Origin: Aldrovandia affinis
Taxonomy: Eukaryota > Chordata > Actinopteri > Notacanthiformes > Halosauridae
NCBI GenBank assembly: GCA_029706075.1
Contig: JAINUG010000139.1
Coordinates: forward strand, 1,657,510-1,721,509
Direction of reading: 5' to 3'
DNA length: 64,000 nt
Shown: positions 12,001-20,621 of the stretch, one piece after another
How positions within the stretch are numbered: the stretch's first letter is position 1
Layout: every line of letters starts with the position of its first letter
Notes under the pieces: generated by a model
Databases searched by the model: none
What the model was told of the DNA's origin: nothing
What the model saw: the letters and a program-made list of their open reading frames with translations, nothing else
Program-made: the position numbers and the translations under genes

Positions 12001-15000
12001 TTCATCGCTTTGAAGGGAAACACCAACCGCTGTTTACATGACTGTGCCCACACTGAGCAATACCACGCTGCCTCTCTGTCTGCGGCAGCAGGATGGTGCT
12101 GTTCTGTGTGTTTGTACAGAGCGCTGTTGATGTTAGTGGGTGGACAGGAAGGGGCTGTTATGAATCATCGCGGGTCTCTGAAGTGGATACTGGGAATGAG
12201 CGGCTGGCATTGTTGTATAAAAAAAATCCTAGTTGTAAAAAACTGACACTTCCCTGAATGTTGTAAAAAACGGACACTTTGCACCGTTCTTTTTGTTTGT
12301 CTCTGTGCTCTGTGTAAGTGCTCTTTCCTGTGTGTAAGACTCTGTGCCCTTCCCTGTGTGTAAGACTCTGCTCTGTGTGTAAGACTCTGTGCTCTTCTCT
12401 GTGTGTAAGTCTCTGTTCTCTGTGTGTAAGACTCTGTGCTCTGTGTGAAAGACTCTGCTCTTCCCTGTGTATAAGACTCTGTGCTCTTCCCTGTGTGTAA
12501 GACTCTGTGCTCTTCCCTGTGTATAAGACTCTGTGCTCTTCCCTGTGTATAAGACTCTGTGCTCTGTGTGTAAGACTATGTGCTCTTCCCTGTGTATAAG
12601 ACTCTGTGCTCTTCCCTGTGTGAAAGACTCTGTGCTCTTCCCTGTGTATAAGACTCTGTGCTCTGTGTGTAAGTCTCTGTGCCCTTCCCTGTGTATAAGA
12701 CTCTGTGCCCTGTGTGTAAGACTCTGTGCTCTTCCCTGTGTATAAGACTCTGTGCTCTTCCCTGTGTGAAAGACTCTGTGCTCTTCCCTGTGTGTAAGAC
12801 TCTGTGCTCTTCCCTGTGTGAAAGACTCTGTGCTCTTCCCTGTGTGTAAGACTCTGTGCTCTTCCCTGTGTGTAGGACTCTGTGCTCTTCCCTGTGTGTA
12901 AGACTCTGTGCCCTGTGTATAAGACTCTGTGCTCTTCTCTGTGTGTAAGACTGTGCTCTTCTCTGTGTGTAAGTGGACTCTGACCCTCACAGCCTCGGCA
13001 CTGTGTGTTCTTGTGTGTTCAATCAGGGCCTGAGAAGACGCAGTGTCAGCGCCATCGAGACAGTGTCCTCTCCTCGACCGTGTTTGGGCCCCGCGGCCCG
13101 CGGCCCCTGCCTGGCAAGTACGTGCCCACCTGTGATGCTCTGGGTGCCTATGAGCCCACTCAGTGCCACGGCAGCATCGGCCAGTGCTGGTGTGTGGACC
13201 GGAATGGACTGGAGATCCCTGGCACACGCACCGGGCCTGGCAGCAGCAGACCCATGTGTGAGTGTCACCCCGCAACATTTCCCCCCAACCCCACTGCCCA
13301 TTAGGACCCAGTACATTGAAGGAAATCATTTGATTTTGATGTTTTGTAAAAACATCTTTGTGAAAAATGTACATTGGTTTCTCTCATGTCTCTATGGCGA
13401 TGTGGCAACCACTGTAGGCATTGATCAGGGCGTAGTTCCTCCCCCGGTGGGCCCCACCCCCCGCCCTGATGTCCACCCGCTGCCTCCAGGAACCCACCTG
13501 TTGTTTGCCCAGACTGGGAAGATCGAGCACATCCCCCTAGATGGCTATGACATGAAGAAGAGCGAGGCCAAAGCCGTGCTGCACCTGCCTGTACGTACCA
13601 AACACACTGTCCACAGACACACTGTTACCAAACACACTGTACACAGACACACTGTTACCAAACACACTGTACACAACACACTGTACACAGACACACTGTT
13701 ACCAAACACACTGTACACAGACACACTGTTACCAGACACATTGTACACAGACACACTGTTACCAAACGCACTGTTCTCCAAGTGCCTTTAAGTACCAAAC
13801 ACACTGTACACAACCACTATGTTACCAAACACACTATACACAGCCATACTGTTACCAAACACACTGTGCTCCACCTGCCTGTAAGTACCAAAAACAGTTA
13901 CTAAACATGCTGTACATAGCCACACTGTTACCAAACACACTGTACATAGCCACACTGTCACCATACTATCACCTAACAAATTCACCAGCATTATCACCAA
14001 CATTGTACACAGCCACCCTGTTACAACACTGCACTGTCTCCATCCATAGTGTCACCACACGACCACCTATCTCACCGTGCATAGCTACACCGGACACAGT
14101 TGTCTCCTTGTGCCACAGTCACTGTTGAAGGAGCTTTTGTTTCACTGTGATATTTAGCATAGAGACTAAAATGGCTCTAGAGAGATGTTAACATACACTA
14201 AGGGTGTGTGTGCGTGCATGCATGTCTCCGTGACTCACTGGCTCTGGATGTGAACAGCCGTGGCTCATCAGAGTTAACAGGGCAGATGTGTGTGATGTTT
14301 ACTGTCCCCATAGGCGGTGACTCACTAGGGGACGTGTCCAAGAGCACTCACTGCTGCCTGAGCCTCCCGCAGTGTTTATTCTCCAAAGACACTATCATTT
14401 TCACTGCTGACAGACTGTATGCTTTATTTATTTTGTTTACCAGATTGTGAAATTAATTCTCTGCACCAAAAAGGAATGCTACAAATTTCGTGAAAAACGT
14501 GAATACACAAATTATTCCTGAACATTTGTTTCACTGGTCCTTTATTGTTGCTGTTATATTGAGTGGATTGGCCTGGATTGTTCAAACAGATGCTACTTTT
14601 TTATTCTCACACAACCTTTACTGAATTACAGTCAAACGTATGTTGTTTATGCAATGACAGAATAACACTAGTTCATTGTTTTCCTATTTAAAATGAAGGC
14701 CGAACTGCCATCCTGTAGTTCTGAATCGATGGTTTCATAACACTGAACATCGTAAAGAAAATATGAGATTTCATAGCGAAAAGGAAATTATTCCCTGCCA
14801 TTGGTTGCGAGTGCCTTGTTTAAGAGTTCTGGTTTGACACTAGGCATAACTCCAAGGTTCTCCTGGCACCGGGCTTTCTCAGACGAGATAAAACGGACAT
14901 ATTTTCTCATGTTTAGGATATTACATTCCTTTCTAGAACATGTCACAACTATCTCTGTCTCTAAGCCCTCTGCGCAGCTTCACAGGATAAAGAGCAAATA

Positions 15001-18000
15001 TGTTCCCTGAAAAGAAATGGATATTTCGAATCCACTGGAGGTGCTTGTGGCTGGGTTGTGTGTGTGTGCGTGTGTGTGTGTGTGTGTGTAGGCCTCCAAG
15101 CTGCCATGAGCACACCCATTTGTAGGTCTCGAATTCCAAAGTAACAATTGCCTGACAGATCAGTAGAAAGCAAATAGCAAAAATGTACATTTTTGGGCTT
15201 TTTTCTCACAAACCACAGAATGTGTCCAACAGGCGAGTGGACTATTTTAACTGGCCTCAGCTGCCAGGGGCAATAGGCAATGAGTGCGCAGTGCAATTTC
15301 TGTTTCCCAGCTGTGGTGCGTGGGCCTGGTGTCCATTAAAAACATGTGGAGAATCTCATCAGTGCTGCATGGTTAATATAGCAGATTGGATGTCTGTAAG
15401 CCAGTCTGAAATGGATTTCCTCATTTCGCACGGAACATGTGCAATGCTTATTTGGGTCTAATTTTCATTTCCAGACAGTGGGACAGTCAATGAAAGAACA
15501 TATTTCAGCCGTGGCTTTCAGCTGCCCGATGTGGCATTGCATGGCACCAGGTCGACATCGATGTAGTGTCTGAAAGCCTTTTTCTCATGCCTGCCGTTCC
15601 CCAGGAGAAGGTGGTTATAGGAGTGGCATATGACTGTGTGGATAAGATGGTGTACTGGACTGACATCACGGGCCCCTCCATCAGCAGAGCCAATCTACAG
15701 GGGGGGGACCCCAGCGCCATCATCACAACAGGTGGGTCAGAGGTCAGAGGCCAAAGGTCAGCCTGCCTGGTTTACTCAGCCGAAGCTTCGCTTCTCGCGG
15801 GCGATCAGCCAGCATTCTGGAGGCTCACGGTGTCATTTTGCTCTCCCAGACCTCGAAAGCCCGGAGGGTGTGGCTGTGGACCATTTGGGCCGAACCCTGT
15901 TCTGGACAGACTCTATGCGGGACCGGATCGAGGTCGCTTCCCTGGACGGCAGCCAGAGACGCGTGCTCTTCAGCACTGACCTGGTCAATCCTCGAGCCAT
16001 CATCGCTGACCCTGCCAACGGGTGTGTGTGTGTGTGCGTGCGCGTGTGCATGCGTGCGTGCATGTGTGCGTGTGTGCGTGCATGCGTGAGTGTGTGTGTA
16101 TGTGTATGCATGTGTGTATATATTTATTATATCTTTCTTTATGTACAATTATATGTTACGTATATAACTTATTAGTAACTTTATTTTAAAGTGTCATATT
16201 GAGAATGCTGATTAAAAGTGGTCTCCCATAGCAGTGCTGATATTCCCAGCGCTGTCTGCTCCGTCAGTCTGTGCGCGTCTGTTACACATTTCACTGTAAA
16301 GATGGTGAATCCTGTCCACCCCCAGGTACCTCTACTGGGCCGACTGGAACCGGGATTCCCCCAAAATCGAGGCCTCCCACATGGATGGGACCAACCGGAG
16401 GGTTCTGGTGAAGGACGACCTGGGGCTGCCCAATGGCTTGACCTATGACTCTCAGAGCTCTCTGCTGTGCTGGGCGGACGCCGGTGAGTTTGTCTGATCG
16501 ACGGGGGTTAACTTGCTCCTGGCCCCACGTGGCACACCCATTTGCAAGAATTCTGGCTGCGTGTTTTTTTTGTGTGTGCTCTGTTTTGTTGGCAAGAGGC
16601 AAGAAAAGGCCTGGCATTGTTGTTTTTTTAAAACTTCCGCACACTTAAGTCACACCTGCGCTGGGGCTGTCAGATATCACCTCATGCCTCCAGAATTCTG
16701 TGTGAATGGGCCTCGGGTGGCTTTTTCAAGTATGCCCTGTTTACCCAGTGATTTTTAGGAGCTTTCCTGTGGGCTGGACGGCTGTCCCCAGCTGGACCTT
16801 GCCTGTCGTGAGGCACAGGTGCGCCCGTGGCTGTTGCGGGTAAAAGCTCAGTATTTAAATGAGGGGTGTTTCTCTGGGGTGCAGGGACCCACAGGGTGGA
16901 ATGCATAGACCCCATACGGGGCGAGCGCAAGACGGTGCTGGAGGGGGTCGAGTACCCATTCGGAATGACGTCCTACGGGAAGAACCTCTACTACACCGAC
17001 TGGAGAAGGTAGGGTTTCTCCCAGCATGCTTTGCAGTTTCACTTGTGGTCCTTCGGTCAACCCGTGACTGCATATCAGATACTTGCCTACTTTGCTTCAC
17101 TGTATATTTTGCAGCTAGTCCCTGTTTAGCACGCTGACTTTGCTTTACTCCTGCGGTATGTGTAATGTTAAGACTGTGGTGGGAATATGTGTTGTGGTTG
17201 CACTGTGACTGGTATTGTTCTGAACACACGGGGACTTGTGCACCGTGGATCCGTCAGGGTGTCTGTCTGTTCACCGTCAACTCCATTCCCCTATCTGACC
17301 GTGCTCACAGTTCTCTGACCACTCCCTCAGCAGCTAGGGTTTTTAGGGCTGTACATGTTTGCCACACAGAGGGATATAGGCAGGGCTGGACTGGGACAAA
17401 AAATAGGCCCTGCCATTTGGCTCAGACCGCCCATCCAGTGGCGTAGCGTGGGTTGCCAGCACCGGTGCGAGCCACGTAAACGGCGCGCCCCATTTTCTGT
17501 CGACGGGGTGCTACGCGAAAAAAGCTGAGACCAGTTCGTTTATTTCGCGGACCGGGGTGCTACGCGAAAAAATTATTGCGCCCCTCGGAACACCCGGTCC
17601 GTGGTATAATATATATTTATATTTTTAAAATTAAAAATATGTATATATAAAATAATTCTACCGGCCCAAAACTAGACCGGCCCACCGGGAATCTGCCCGG
17701 TAGACTATATGGCCAGTCCAGCCCTGGATATAGGGGGAGTCGAGGAGTCTGTTCAAATGGTGGCAGCTGCTCACAATTTCTCCATTTCCTGGGGTTTGGG
17801 CTAGCGCAGGGCTTGGGGCCTCTCTCTGATCTCATCGGTAGTGGGATAGGGGGAGGGCAACAGGGGGAACTTATGCAAACCGAATAACCCCACCATGCAG
17901 CTGTCTGAGGAGAAGTGAAGTAGTAGAGGTGTTTTGGTATGTTTGGTGAGAGGCGAATAGTAGAGATTAATGGTAAAGATGTGCTTGTATGTTGGGAGAG

Positions 18001-19582
18001 AGGTGAATAGAAGGGGAGGGAAATGAATGTAATGTTTTGGTGGACATGAATGGTAGAGGTGAATGGTAGAGATGTTTTGGTGGATAATATGCATGGTAAA
18101 GGTGAATGGTAGACATGTTTTGGTGGACGTGAATGGTAGAGGAGGATGGTGGAGATGTTTTGGTGGATAATATGCATGGTAAAGGTGAATGGTAGAGATA
18201 TTTTGGTGGACGTGAATGGTAGAGATGTTTTGGTGGGCGTGAATGGTAGAGGGGGGTGGTAGAGATGTTTTGGTGGACGTGAATGGTAGAGGAGGATGGT
18301 AGAGATTTTTGGTGGAAGTGAATGGTAGAGGAGGATGGTAGAGATGTTTTGGTGTGCTTGATGCTCCCTCTCCAGAGATGCCGTGGTTGTGACGGACCGG
18401 ATTGCGGGGAAGGAGACGGACCAATTCCAACCTCAGAAACGGTCGCGGCTGTATGGAATCACCACGGCCTACGCCCAGTGCCCTACAGGTAACACACCGT
18501 AACATCCCTCTCAGTCCAGCTGCTGCTATGAACAGGCTGATTGTACTCTGACAAAAATGTCCTATTGAGCTACTGAGAGACTATAACGAATAGGCCTTTT
18601 TCCCCAAACTGTTCTACAGTGGACTGGGCCACCTCATAGTGTGCTCCTCTACAGTTATACAGCAGAAGTTTGTTTGAGATCCAGGAGAGTGCAGAAAAAG
18701 CCCTGAAGTTAGATTGCACATCCCCCTGCTTTGATGTTCAACCCCCGCTTCAAAGGATTCCCCTCACTCTGACCTCTGACCTCACTCACCTCTGACCTCA
18801 CTGGCCTCGTAACTAAATCAGACTTGAGCCGCCCCTCCCTTTAGTATTCCCAGGTGGGGCAAAGTTTGAGACCTCGACCTCAGAATCTCTACAGAGAAGA
18901 AACGTGAAAAGCAGATGTCCCTCAGTTTGGAAGCGGAGAGGTTGGGGTTGGGGTTGGGGTACCTGGTGCAAATATTTAGGAAGGCCCTGATCGCTGTCCC
19001 AGCACCGTGCCTAGGGAACAGCAGAACCCAGGCATTCCGGAACATCTGGGCTTCAGGTCTCTTATCCTGATTTGGCCAAACATCAGATTCATTCTTGGCT
19101 CCATTTGCTGTACTTTTCTCTCACAAAGCTTCAAATGAGCCATTCCAAAATACTAGTTTAACAAATAAAAAAAATCACCAAGTAACTTTCCACAGAGTCT
19201 GCAGCCAACCATTTTCCTTCAACTCTGTACACAGTAAAGAGAACAGGGATGGAAAACATTCTGTATTTCTCATTAGGAAACTGCTTCAGACTTCCTTATC
19301 TAATGAGGCCCGTGTTCTGTAGAGACTGTCAGCCCTCGTTATGGGGGTGGTGTTTACTGCACGATTTTGAGAATGCTTTTGTGTGCATGTGTTGTTCATA
19401 TTTTTAGTTTTCTGCTTAAGTTCAGACTGCGGTGTGAACTCTGTTCCTCAGGGCAAAACTATTGCACCGTCAACAACGGAGGCTGCACACACTTGTGTCT
19501 AGCGACCCCTACTGGCCGCTCGTGCCTGTGCCCGGACAACGCAGTGGGCGTGAGTTGTGTGGAGCGAGAGGGCCGACACTGA
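1..19582 (+). CDS. nid1: nidogen-1, 3' part of gene (17 exons, 5' end outside window)
   Basis: Nidogen-1 is a secreted basement-membrane glycoprotein that links laminin gamma-1 to collagen IV and perlecan. Exons with GT-AG flanks and matching phases: 1-44, 148-288, 435-686, 1469-1669, 3195-3428, 3614-3651 with 3767-3818, 4900-5028, 9156-9299, 10178-10297, 13027-13257, 13418-13590, 15605-15731, 15850-16021, 16326-16483, 16885-17008, 18376-18488, 19452-19582. Joined from base 2 they give 860 codons and a TGA stop. Domain order is EGF1, G2 barrel, EGF2-5, one thyroglobulin type-1 module (CWCV), YWTD propeller, terminal EGF. A single thyroglobulin module argues for nid1 over nid2, which has two. 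The downstream neighbour lyst agrees with human synteny. The signal peptide and NIDO domain lie upstream of the window. The EGF2 exon is disrupted by a minisatellite. Confidence 0.97.
148..288 (+). CDS. nid1: nid1 exon: EGF-like 1
   Basis: The exon follows acceptor ACCGCAG and is in phase 1 on both sides. It encodes a cysteine-rich module starting [15 protein letters not shown] and ending [13 protein letters not shown], the EGF module just ahead of the G2 domain. The donor GTAGGA is at 289. Confidence 0.93.
435..686 (+). CDS. nid1: nid1 exon: G2 beta-barrel, first part
   Basis: This exon begins the G2 (nidogen beta-barrel) domain that binds collagen IV and perlecan. Recognisable stretches are [32 protein letters not shown] and [19 protein letters not shown]. 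Phase 1 in and out; donor GTGAGA at 687. Confidence 0.95.
687..1468 (+). other. nid1 intron
   Basis: No gene seen. Positions 900-1000 hold a dispersed AT-rich repeat (TTTATTGGCATGACAAGC core) whose relative recurs near 9890-9990. A CT-rich tract at 1412-1467 forms the polypyrimidine tract of the next acceptor. Confidence 0.6.
1469..1669 (+). CDS. nid1: nid1 exon: G2 beta-barrel, middle part
   Basis: Encodes [31 protein letters not shown] and [13 protein letters not shown], all typical of the nidogen G2 barrel. Acceptor CTCTGAAG; donor GTAAGC at 1670; phase 1 on both sides. Confidence 0.95.
2407..2575 (+). mobile_element. tRNA-derived SINE, family A
   Basis: Starts GGGGCGGCACGGTGG with pol III box-like elements (GTGCAGTGGATAGCAC, GGTTCGAATCC), then the conserved body ending CCCACAGTCCAAAGACAT. 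The same family occurs at 7010-7358 and 36051-36310 on the other strand. This copy lacks the 3' part. Confidence 0.85.
2654..3044 (-). mobile_element. tRNA-derived SINE, family B, with 13-bp target duplication
   Basis: The tRNA-like head reads in reverse at 2990-3044 (GTTGTAACCGCTAGACCAC); the tail lies at 2660-2710. The copy is flanked by perfect AGGAGCTTGTTTT repeats at 2641-2653 and 3045-3057. Related copies lie at 10361, 21982, 38215, 38880 and 62679. Confidence 0.88.
3195..3428 (+). CDS. nid1: nid1 exon: G2 beta-barrel, last part
   Basis: Encodes [47 protein letters not shown] and [12 protein letters not shown], which complete the G2 barrel. Acceptor CCCTGCAG; donor GTAACT at 3429; phase 1 on both sides. 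Confidence 0.95.
3478..3766 (+). repeat. 34-bp minisatellite interleaved with the nid1 EGF2 exon
   Basis: The unit is about 34 bp. It starts GTCTGAAAGGGGGTATTGTG and ends GTTTGTGTTCAG, so each full unit opens with GT and closes with AG. Units at 3490-3613 precede the exon, and further full or partial units at 3652-3676, 3684-3705 and 3732-3766 lie between pieces of exon sequence. Confidence 0.85.
3614..3818 (+). CDS. nid1: nid1 exon: EGF-like 2, interrupted by minisatellite units
   Basis: Exon sequence starts at 3614 ([12 protein letters not shown]) after a repeat-borne CAG, and resumes at 3767 ([17 protein letters not shown]) up to donor GTAGGT at 3819. Between them, repeat units alternate with short stretches that look like the missing exon: GGCTGCG near 3676, and 3706-3731, whose proper frame reads TNAICRPA. 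Direct read-through hits TGA at once. Splicing 3652-3766 (GT...AG, 115 nt) restores frame but removes cysteines 2 and 3 of the EGF module, leaving four of six. The exon as written cannot encode a normal EGF fold. Confidence 0.75.
3819..4899 (+). other. nid1 intron
   Basis: AT-rich. No recognisable element except an (AAT)n microsatellite at 4862-4890, just ahead of the acceptor CCCCCACAG. Confidence 0.6.
4900..5028 (+). CDS. nid1: nid1 exon: calcium-binding EGF-like 3
   Basis: Starts [13 protein letters not shown], the calcium-binding EGF signature, and continues [18 protein letters not shown]. Six cysteines are present. Phase 1 on both sides; donor GTATGT at 5029. Confidence 0.95.
   Translation, partial: TSMNAERLPKSAATALSVTTSPAPSAVSVLMDTSSPATAAPV
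5394..6236 (+). pseudogene. CR1-like LINE ORF1 remnant with SGNH esterase domain
   Basis: Fragments in changing frames. The best part, 5802-6236, shows [14 protein letters not shown] (block III G-x-N-D of SGNH hydrolases) and DGLHLNRRG (block V D-x-x-H). Esterase-bearing ORF1 proteins are known in CR1 and ZfL2 elements. The upstream part reads [14 protein letters not shown], in the usual order for a CR1 ORF1. Confidence 0.75.
6890..8650 (+). pseudogene. LINE reverse transcriptase remnant
   Basis: Recognisable pieces are [16 protein letters not shown] and [15 protein letters not shown] at 7570-7690, [14 protein letters not shown] and [20 protein letters not shown] at 7844-8060, and [20 protein letters not shown] near 8560. 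The catalytic FADD box near 8105 reads FAGD, so the enzyme would be inactive. Frames are broken and a SINE splits the 5' part. Confidence 0.82.
7010..7358 (-). mobile_element. full-length family A SINE nested in the LINE, 14-bp target duplication
   Basis: The copy is flanked by perfect GTTTTTTCAATATT repeats at 6996-7009 and 7359-7372. The tRNA-like head (reverse) is at the right end, CACTGCACCACCGTGCCACC, and the tail at the left end is CCATCCATTATCTAAGCCGC. Confidence 0.92.
9065..9130 (+). repeat. L2-type SINE/LINE 3' tail
   Basis: Contains GTCGCTCTGGATAAGAGCG, the stem-loop tail shared by UnaL2-type LINEs and the SINEs they mobilise, followed by AAATGTAAATGTAATG repeats. It lies about 25 bp before the next nid1 exon. 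Confidence 0.75.
9156..9299 (+). CDS. nid1: nid1 exon: EGF-like 4
   Basis: Encodes [18 protein letters not shown] and [19 protein letters not shown], the fourth nidogen EGF module. Acceptor TTTCAG; donor GTACAC at 9300, which is weak compared with the others. Phase 1 on both sides. Confidence 0.93.
9480..9600 (+). repeat. short degenerate tandem repeat
   Basis: About ten copies of a roughly 10-13 bp unit of the type TATGTGCCAACA. No coding role is apparent. Confidence 0.6.
10178..10297 (+). CDS. nid1: nid1 exon: calcium-binding EGF-like 5
   Basis: Starts [16 protein letters not shown] and continues [18 protein letters not shown], with the DIDEC calcium-binding signature and six cysteines. 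Acceptor CTCTTTCAG after a CT microsatellite; donor GTAAGC at 10298; phase 1 on both sides. Confidence 0.95.
10361..10693 (-). mobile_element. family B SINE with 13-bp target duplication
   Basis: Flanked by CCCATTTAAAGGA at 10348-10360 and 10694-10706. The reverse tRNA-like head, GTTGTAACCACTGGACCACG, is at the right end. Confidence 0.88.
10707..12290 (+). other. nid1 intron, no gene recognised
   Basis: Moderate-GC sequence without a supported exon or a repeat I can name. Only short open frames without splice or start context occur. Confidence 0.5.
12300..12972 (+). repeat. 26-bp minisatellite before the thyroglobulin exon
   Basis: About 25 copies of ACTCTGTGCTCTTCCCTGTG followed by TATAAG or TGTAAG, with shortened variants. 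Many units contain GTAAGA, a donor-like hexamer. The array ends about 55 bp before the next exon. Confidence 0.93.
13027..13257 (+). CDS. nid1: nid1 exon: thyroglobulin type-1 module
   Basis: Encodes [37 protein letters not shown] and the diagnostic [17 protein letters not shown]. One such module is typical of nidogen-1. Acceptor AATCAG; donor GTGAGT at 13258; phase 1, with the split codon completing a Cys in the next exon. Confidence 0.95.
13418..13590 (+). CDS. nid1: nid1 exon: linker into the YWTD propeller
   Basis: Acceptor ACTGTAG. Reads [20 protein letters not shown] then [20 protein letters not shown]. The 13257/13418 junction gives TGC (Cys), as expected at the end of the thyroglobulin module. 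It ends in phase 0 at donor GTACGT (13591). Confidence 0.92.
13591..13990 (+). repeat. 30-bp minisatellite starting at a nid1 donor
   Basis: Unit of about 30 bp, ACCAAACACACTGTACACAG plus ACACACTGTT, with variants. Partial copies of the exon end and donor occur inside it: CTCCAAGTGCCTTTAAGTAC at 13775 and CTCCACCTGCCTGTAAGTAC at 13869. Confidence 0.88.
13991..15604 (+). other. nid1 intron, no gene recognised
   Basis: No supported gene. A (TG)n microsatellite lies at 15058-15090. The rest is unclassified AT-rich sequence. Confidence 0.55.
15605..15731 (+). CDS. nid1: nid1 exon: YWTD propeller, first part
   Basis: Encodes [20 protein letters not shown] followed by [14 protein letters not shown], the first LDL-receptor class B (YWTD) blade. 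In nidogen this propeller binds the laminin gamma-1 chain. Acceptor TTCCCCAG; donor GTGGGT at 15732. Confidence 0.95.
15850..16021 (+). CDS. nid1: nid1 exon: YWTD propeller, second part
   Basis: Encodes [20 protein letters not shown] and [20 protein letters not shown], then [14 protein letters not shown]. It ends in phase 2 inside a run that passes straight into a (GT)n microsatellite, so the donor is GTGTGT at 16022. Confidence 0.93.
16022..16115 (+). repeat. (GT)n-type microsatellite forming a donor site
   Basis: GTGTGTGTGTGTGCGTGCGC and similar, beginning at the first intron base. Every GT in the array is a potential donor in register with the authentic one modulo two bases. Confidence 0.9.
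16326..16483 (+). CDS. nid1: nid1 exon: YWTD propeller, third part
   Basis: Encodes [40 protein letters not shown] and LLCWADA. Acceptor CACCCCCAG; donor GTGAGT at 16484; leaves phase 1. Confidence 0.95.
16885..17008 (+). CDS. nid1: nid1 exon: YWTD propeller, fourth part
   Basis: Encodes [20 protein letters not shown], then [20 protein letters not shown]. Acceptor GGGTGCAG; donor GTAGGG at 17009; leaves phase 2. Confidence 0.95.
17381..17726. mobile_element. non-autonomous hAT-type element with 8-bp target duplication
   Basis: Terminal inverted repeats CAGGGCTGGACTGG and CCAGTCCAGCCCTG, of the CAGGG type common in hAT elements. It is flanked by perfect GATATAGG duplications at 17373-17380 and 17727-17734. 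No transposase is present. Internally GGGGTGCTACGCGAAAAA occurs twice. Confidence 0.9.
18000..18360 (+). repeat. minisatellite before a nid1 acceptor
   Basis: About nine copies of a 35-40 bp unit of the type GAATGGTAGAGATGTTTTGG plus TGGACGT. The array ends about 15 bp before acceptor CTCTCCAG of the exon at 18376. Confidence 0.88.
18376..18488 (+). CDS. nid1: nid1 exon: end of YWTD propeller
   Basis: Encodes [20 protein letters not shown] and [17 protein letters not shown], which closes the propeller and leads into the last EGF. Donor GTAACA at 18489; leaves phase 1. Confidence 0.94.
18489..19451 (+). other. last nid1 intron
   Basis: No gene or repeat family recognised. There is a short GGGGTT tandem run near 18945-18960. 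Confidence 0.55.
19452..19582 (+). CDS. nid1: nid1 last exon: terminal EGF and stop
   Basis: Encodes [20 protein letters not shown], then [19 protein letters not shown] and a TGA stop at 19580-19582. This is the C-terminal EGF module of nidogen-1. The 3' UTR follows directly. Confidence 0.96.
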
Positions 19583-19839
19583 AGAAGAGGAGCAGGCAGG
19601 CGTGCCTTAAGAAAGGTCTGCGTCGCTCCTGACCCAATCTCTGGTGCTGAAACGAGTGTCACTGGTCACTATAGCTACTCAATAAGCCACTGAACACCAG
19701 AGAGGGACTGCAGAGTTTAAGGGTCATTTCTGTAATCACACTACTTATATTTTAAGAAAAAGCGATCGGTTTTAAATTTCCTTAATCCCCTTATAAAATC
19801 ACATGATTATTGTCTTTTTTTTTTTTTGTTTGAATTGTA

Positions 19840-19845
19840 AATAAA
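19840..19845 (+). terminator. nid1 proximal poly(A) signal
   Basis: AATAAA about 260 bp after the stop codon, followed by a T/G-rich stretch (TTTTGTTTTTGTGGTG). Confidence 0.65.
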
Positions 19846-20109
19846 TGAAATATTGTCCTTAAGTATTTTGTTTTTGTGGTGCTCATATATGGGGGAAACG
19901 TTTTTTGAGTTTGAGGAGTTACTGTGAAATGTGTCCTCTATAACAGAATGTGAAGCCATTGGAGTAGGGTGGAGAGATTTGCAGCCTTCTGTGTCTGCTC
20001 TTAATGTTTCCCCGGAGATGAGTGGAAATTTGCAGTGAAGTATTACACACAGTCGGCATACTGTATTTGCAGCTGAAGCATGAGACGTTTACATTCTGTA
20101 CAGCTATCC

Positions 20110-20115
20110 AATAAA
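20110..20115 (+). terminator. nid1 distal poly(A) signal
   Basis: A second AATAAA, followed 15-40 bp later by a GT-rich element (GGTGTGGATTGTGTTTG) that fits a cleavage-stimulating downstream sequence. Confidence 0.65.
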
Positions 20116-20621
20116 ACACTGTTTTGTAGAGAGAGGTGTGGATTGTGTTTGTTCCAAGGGTTTCAAATGTTCTACTTTGCCTAACTTATACGATTGTAAT
20201 TAATTTATGATATTTTTAATGTGCAGTAATTCTGAACGCGAATATTGCAGAATCCCAGGGAGGTAGAGACTTAAAATTAATAAGAATAATATAAATGTAT
20301 TAGAATGTACTTGAACTTGAATGTACTTTAAATAATTGATTGAGAAAATATATGCATTGACAAGTATTTGATTTCATTGATGTATTTGGACATACTCAAT
20401 ATACTCAGTACCTTTTATGTAATATCGACCAACACAACATTAATTGGTCTTATTTAATGTTTTAATTACATGCACTCAAGGTAGTGCACATAACTTAAAC
20501 TTCACCCATTTTGCATCATTCAACACGAGAATATGTCCTGTTACACATTACATTTTATTATGTATCCAGTTCACCATAACAGGACAACAAGCCCCATAAG
20601 TTGATGATCATATTGTATATA

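Noticed and set aside
12229..13374. 381-codon open frame on the minus strand with repeated [20 protein letters not shown] sequence
   Set aside because: It is a translation of the 26-bp minisatellite, antisense to nid1, with no family similarity. Openness follows from the repeat lacking stops.
13545..14003. Open frames such as [18 protein letters not shown] on the minus strand
   Set aside because: Products of the 30-bp nid1 minisatellite with no gene context.
15825..16148. Antisense frames with THTHTHT runs
   Set aside because: Translation of the TG microsatellite after a nid1 exon.
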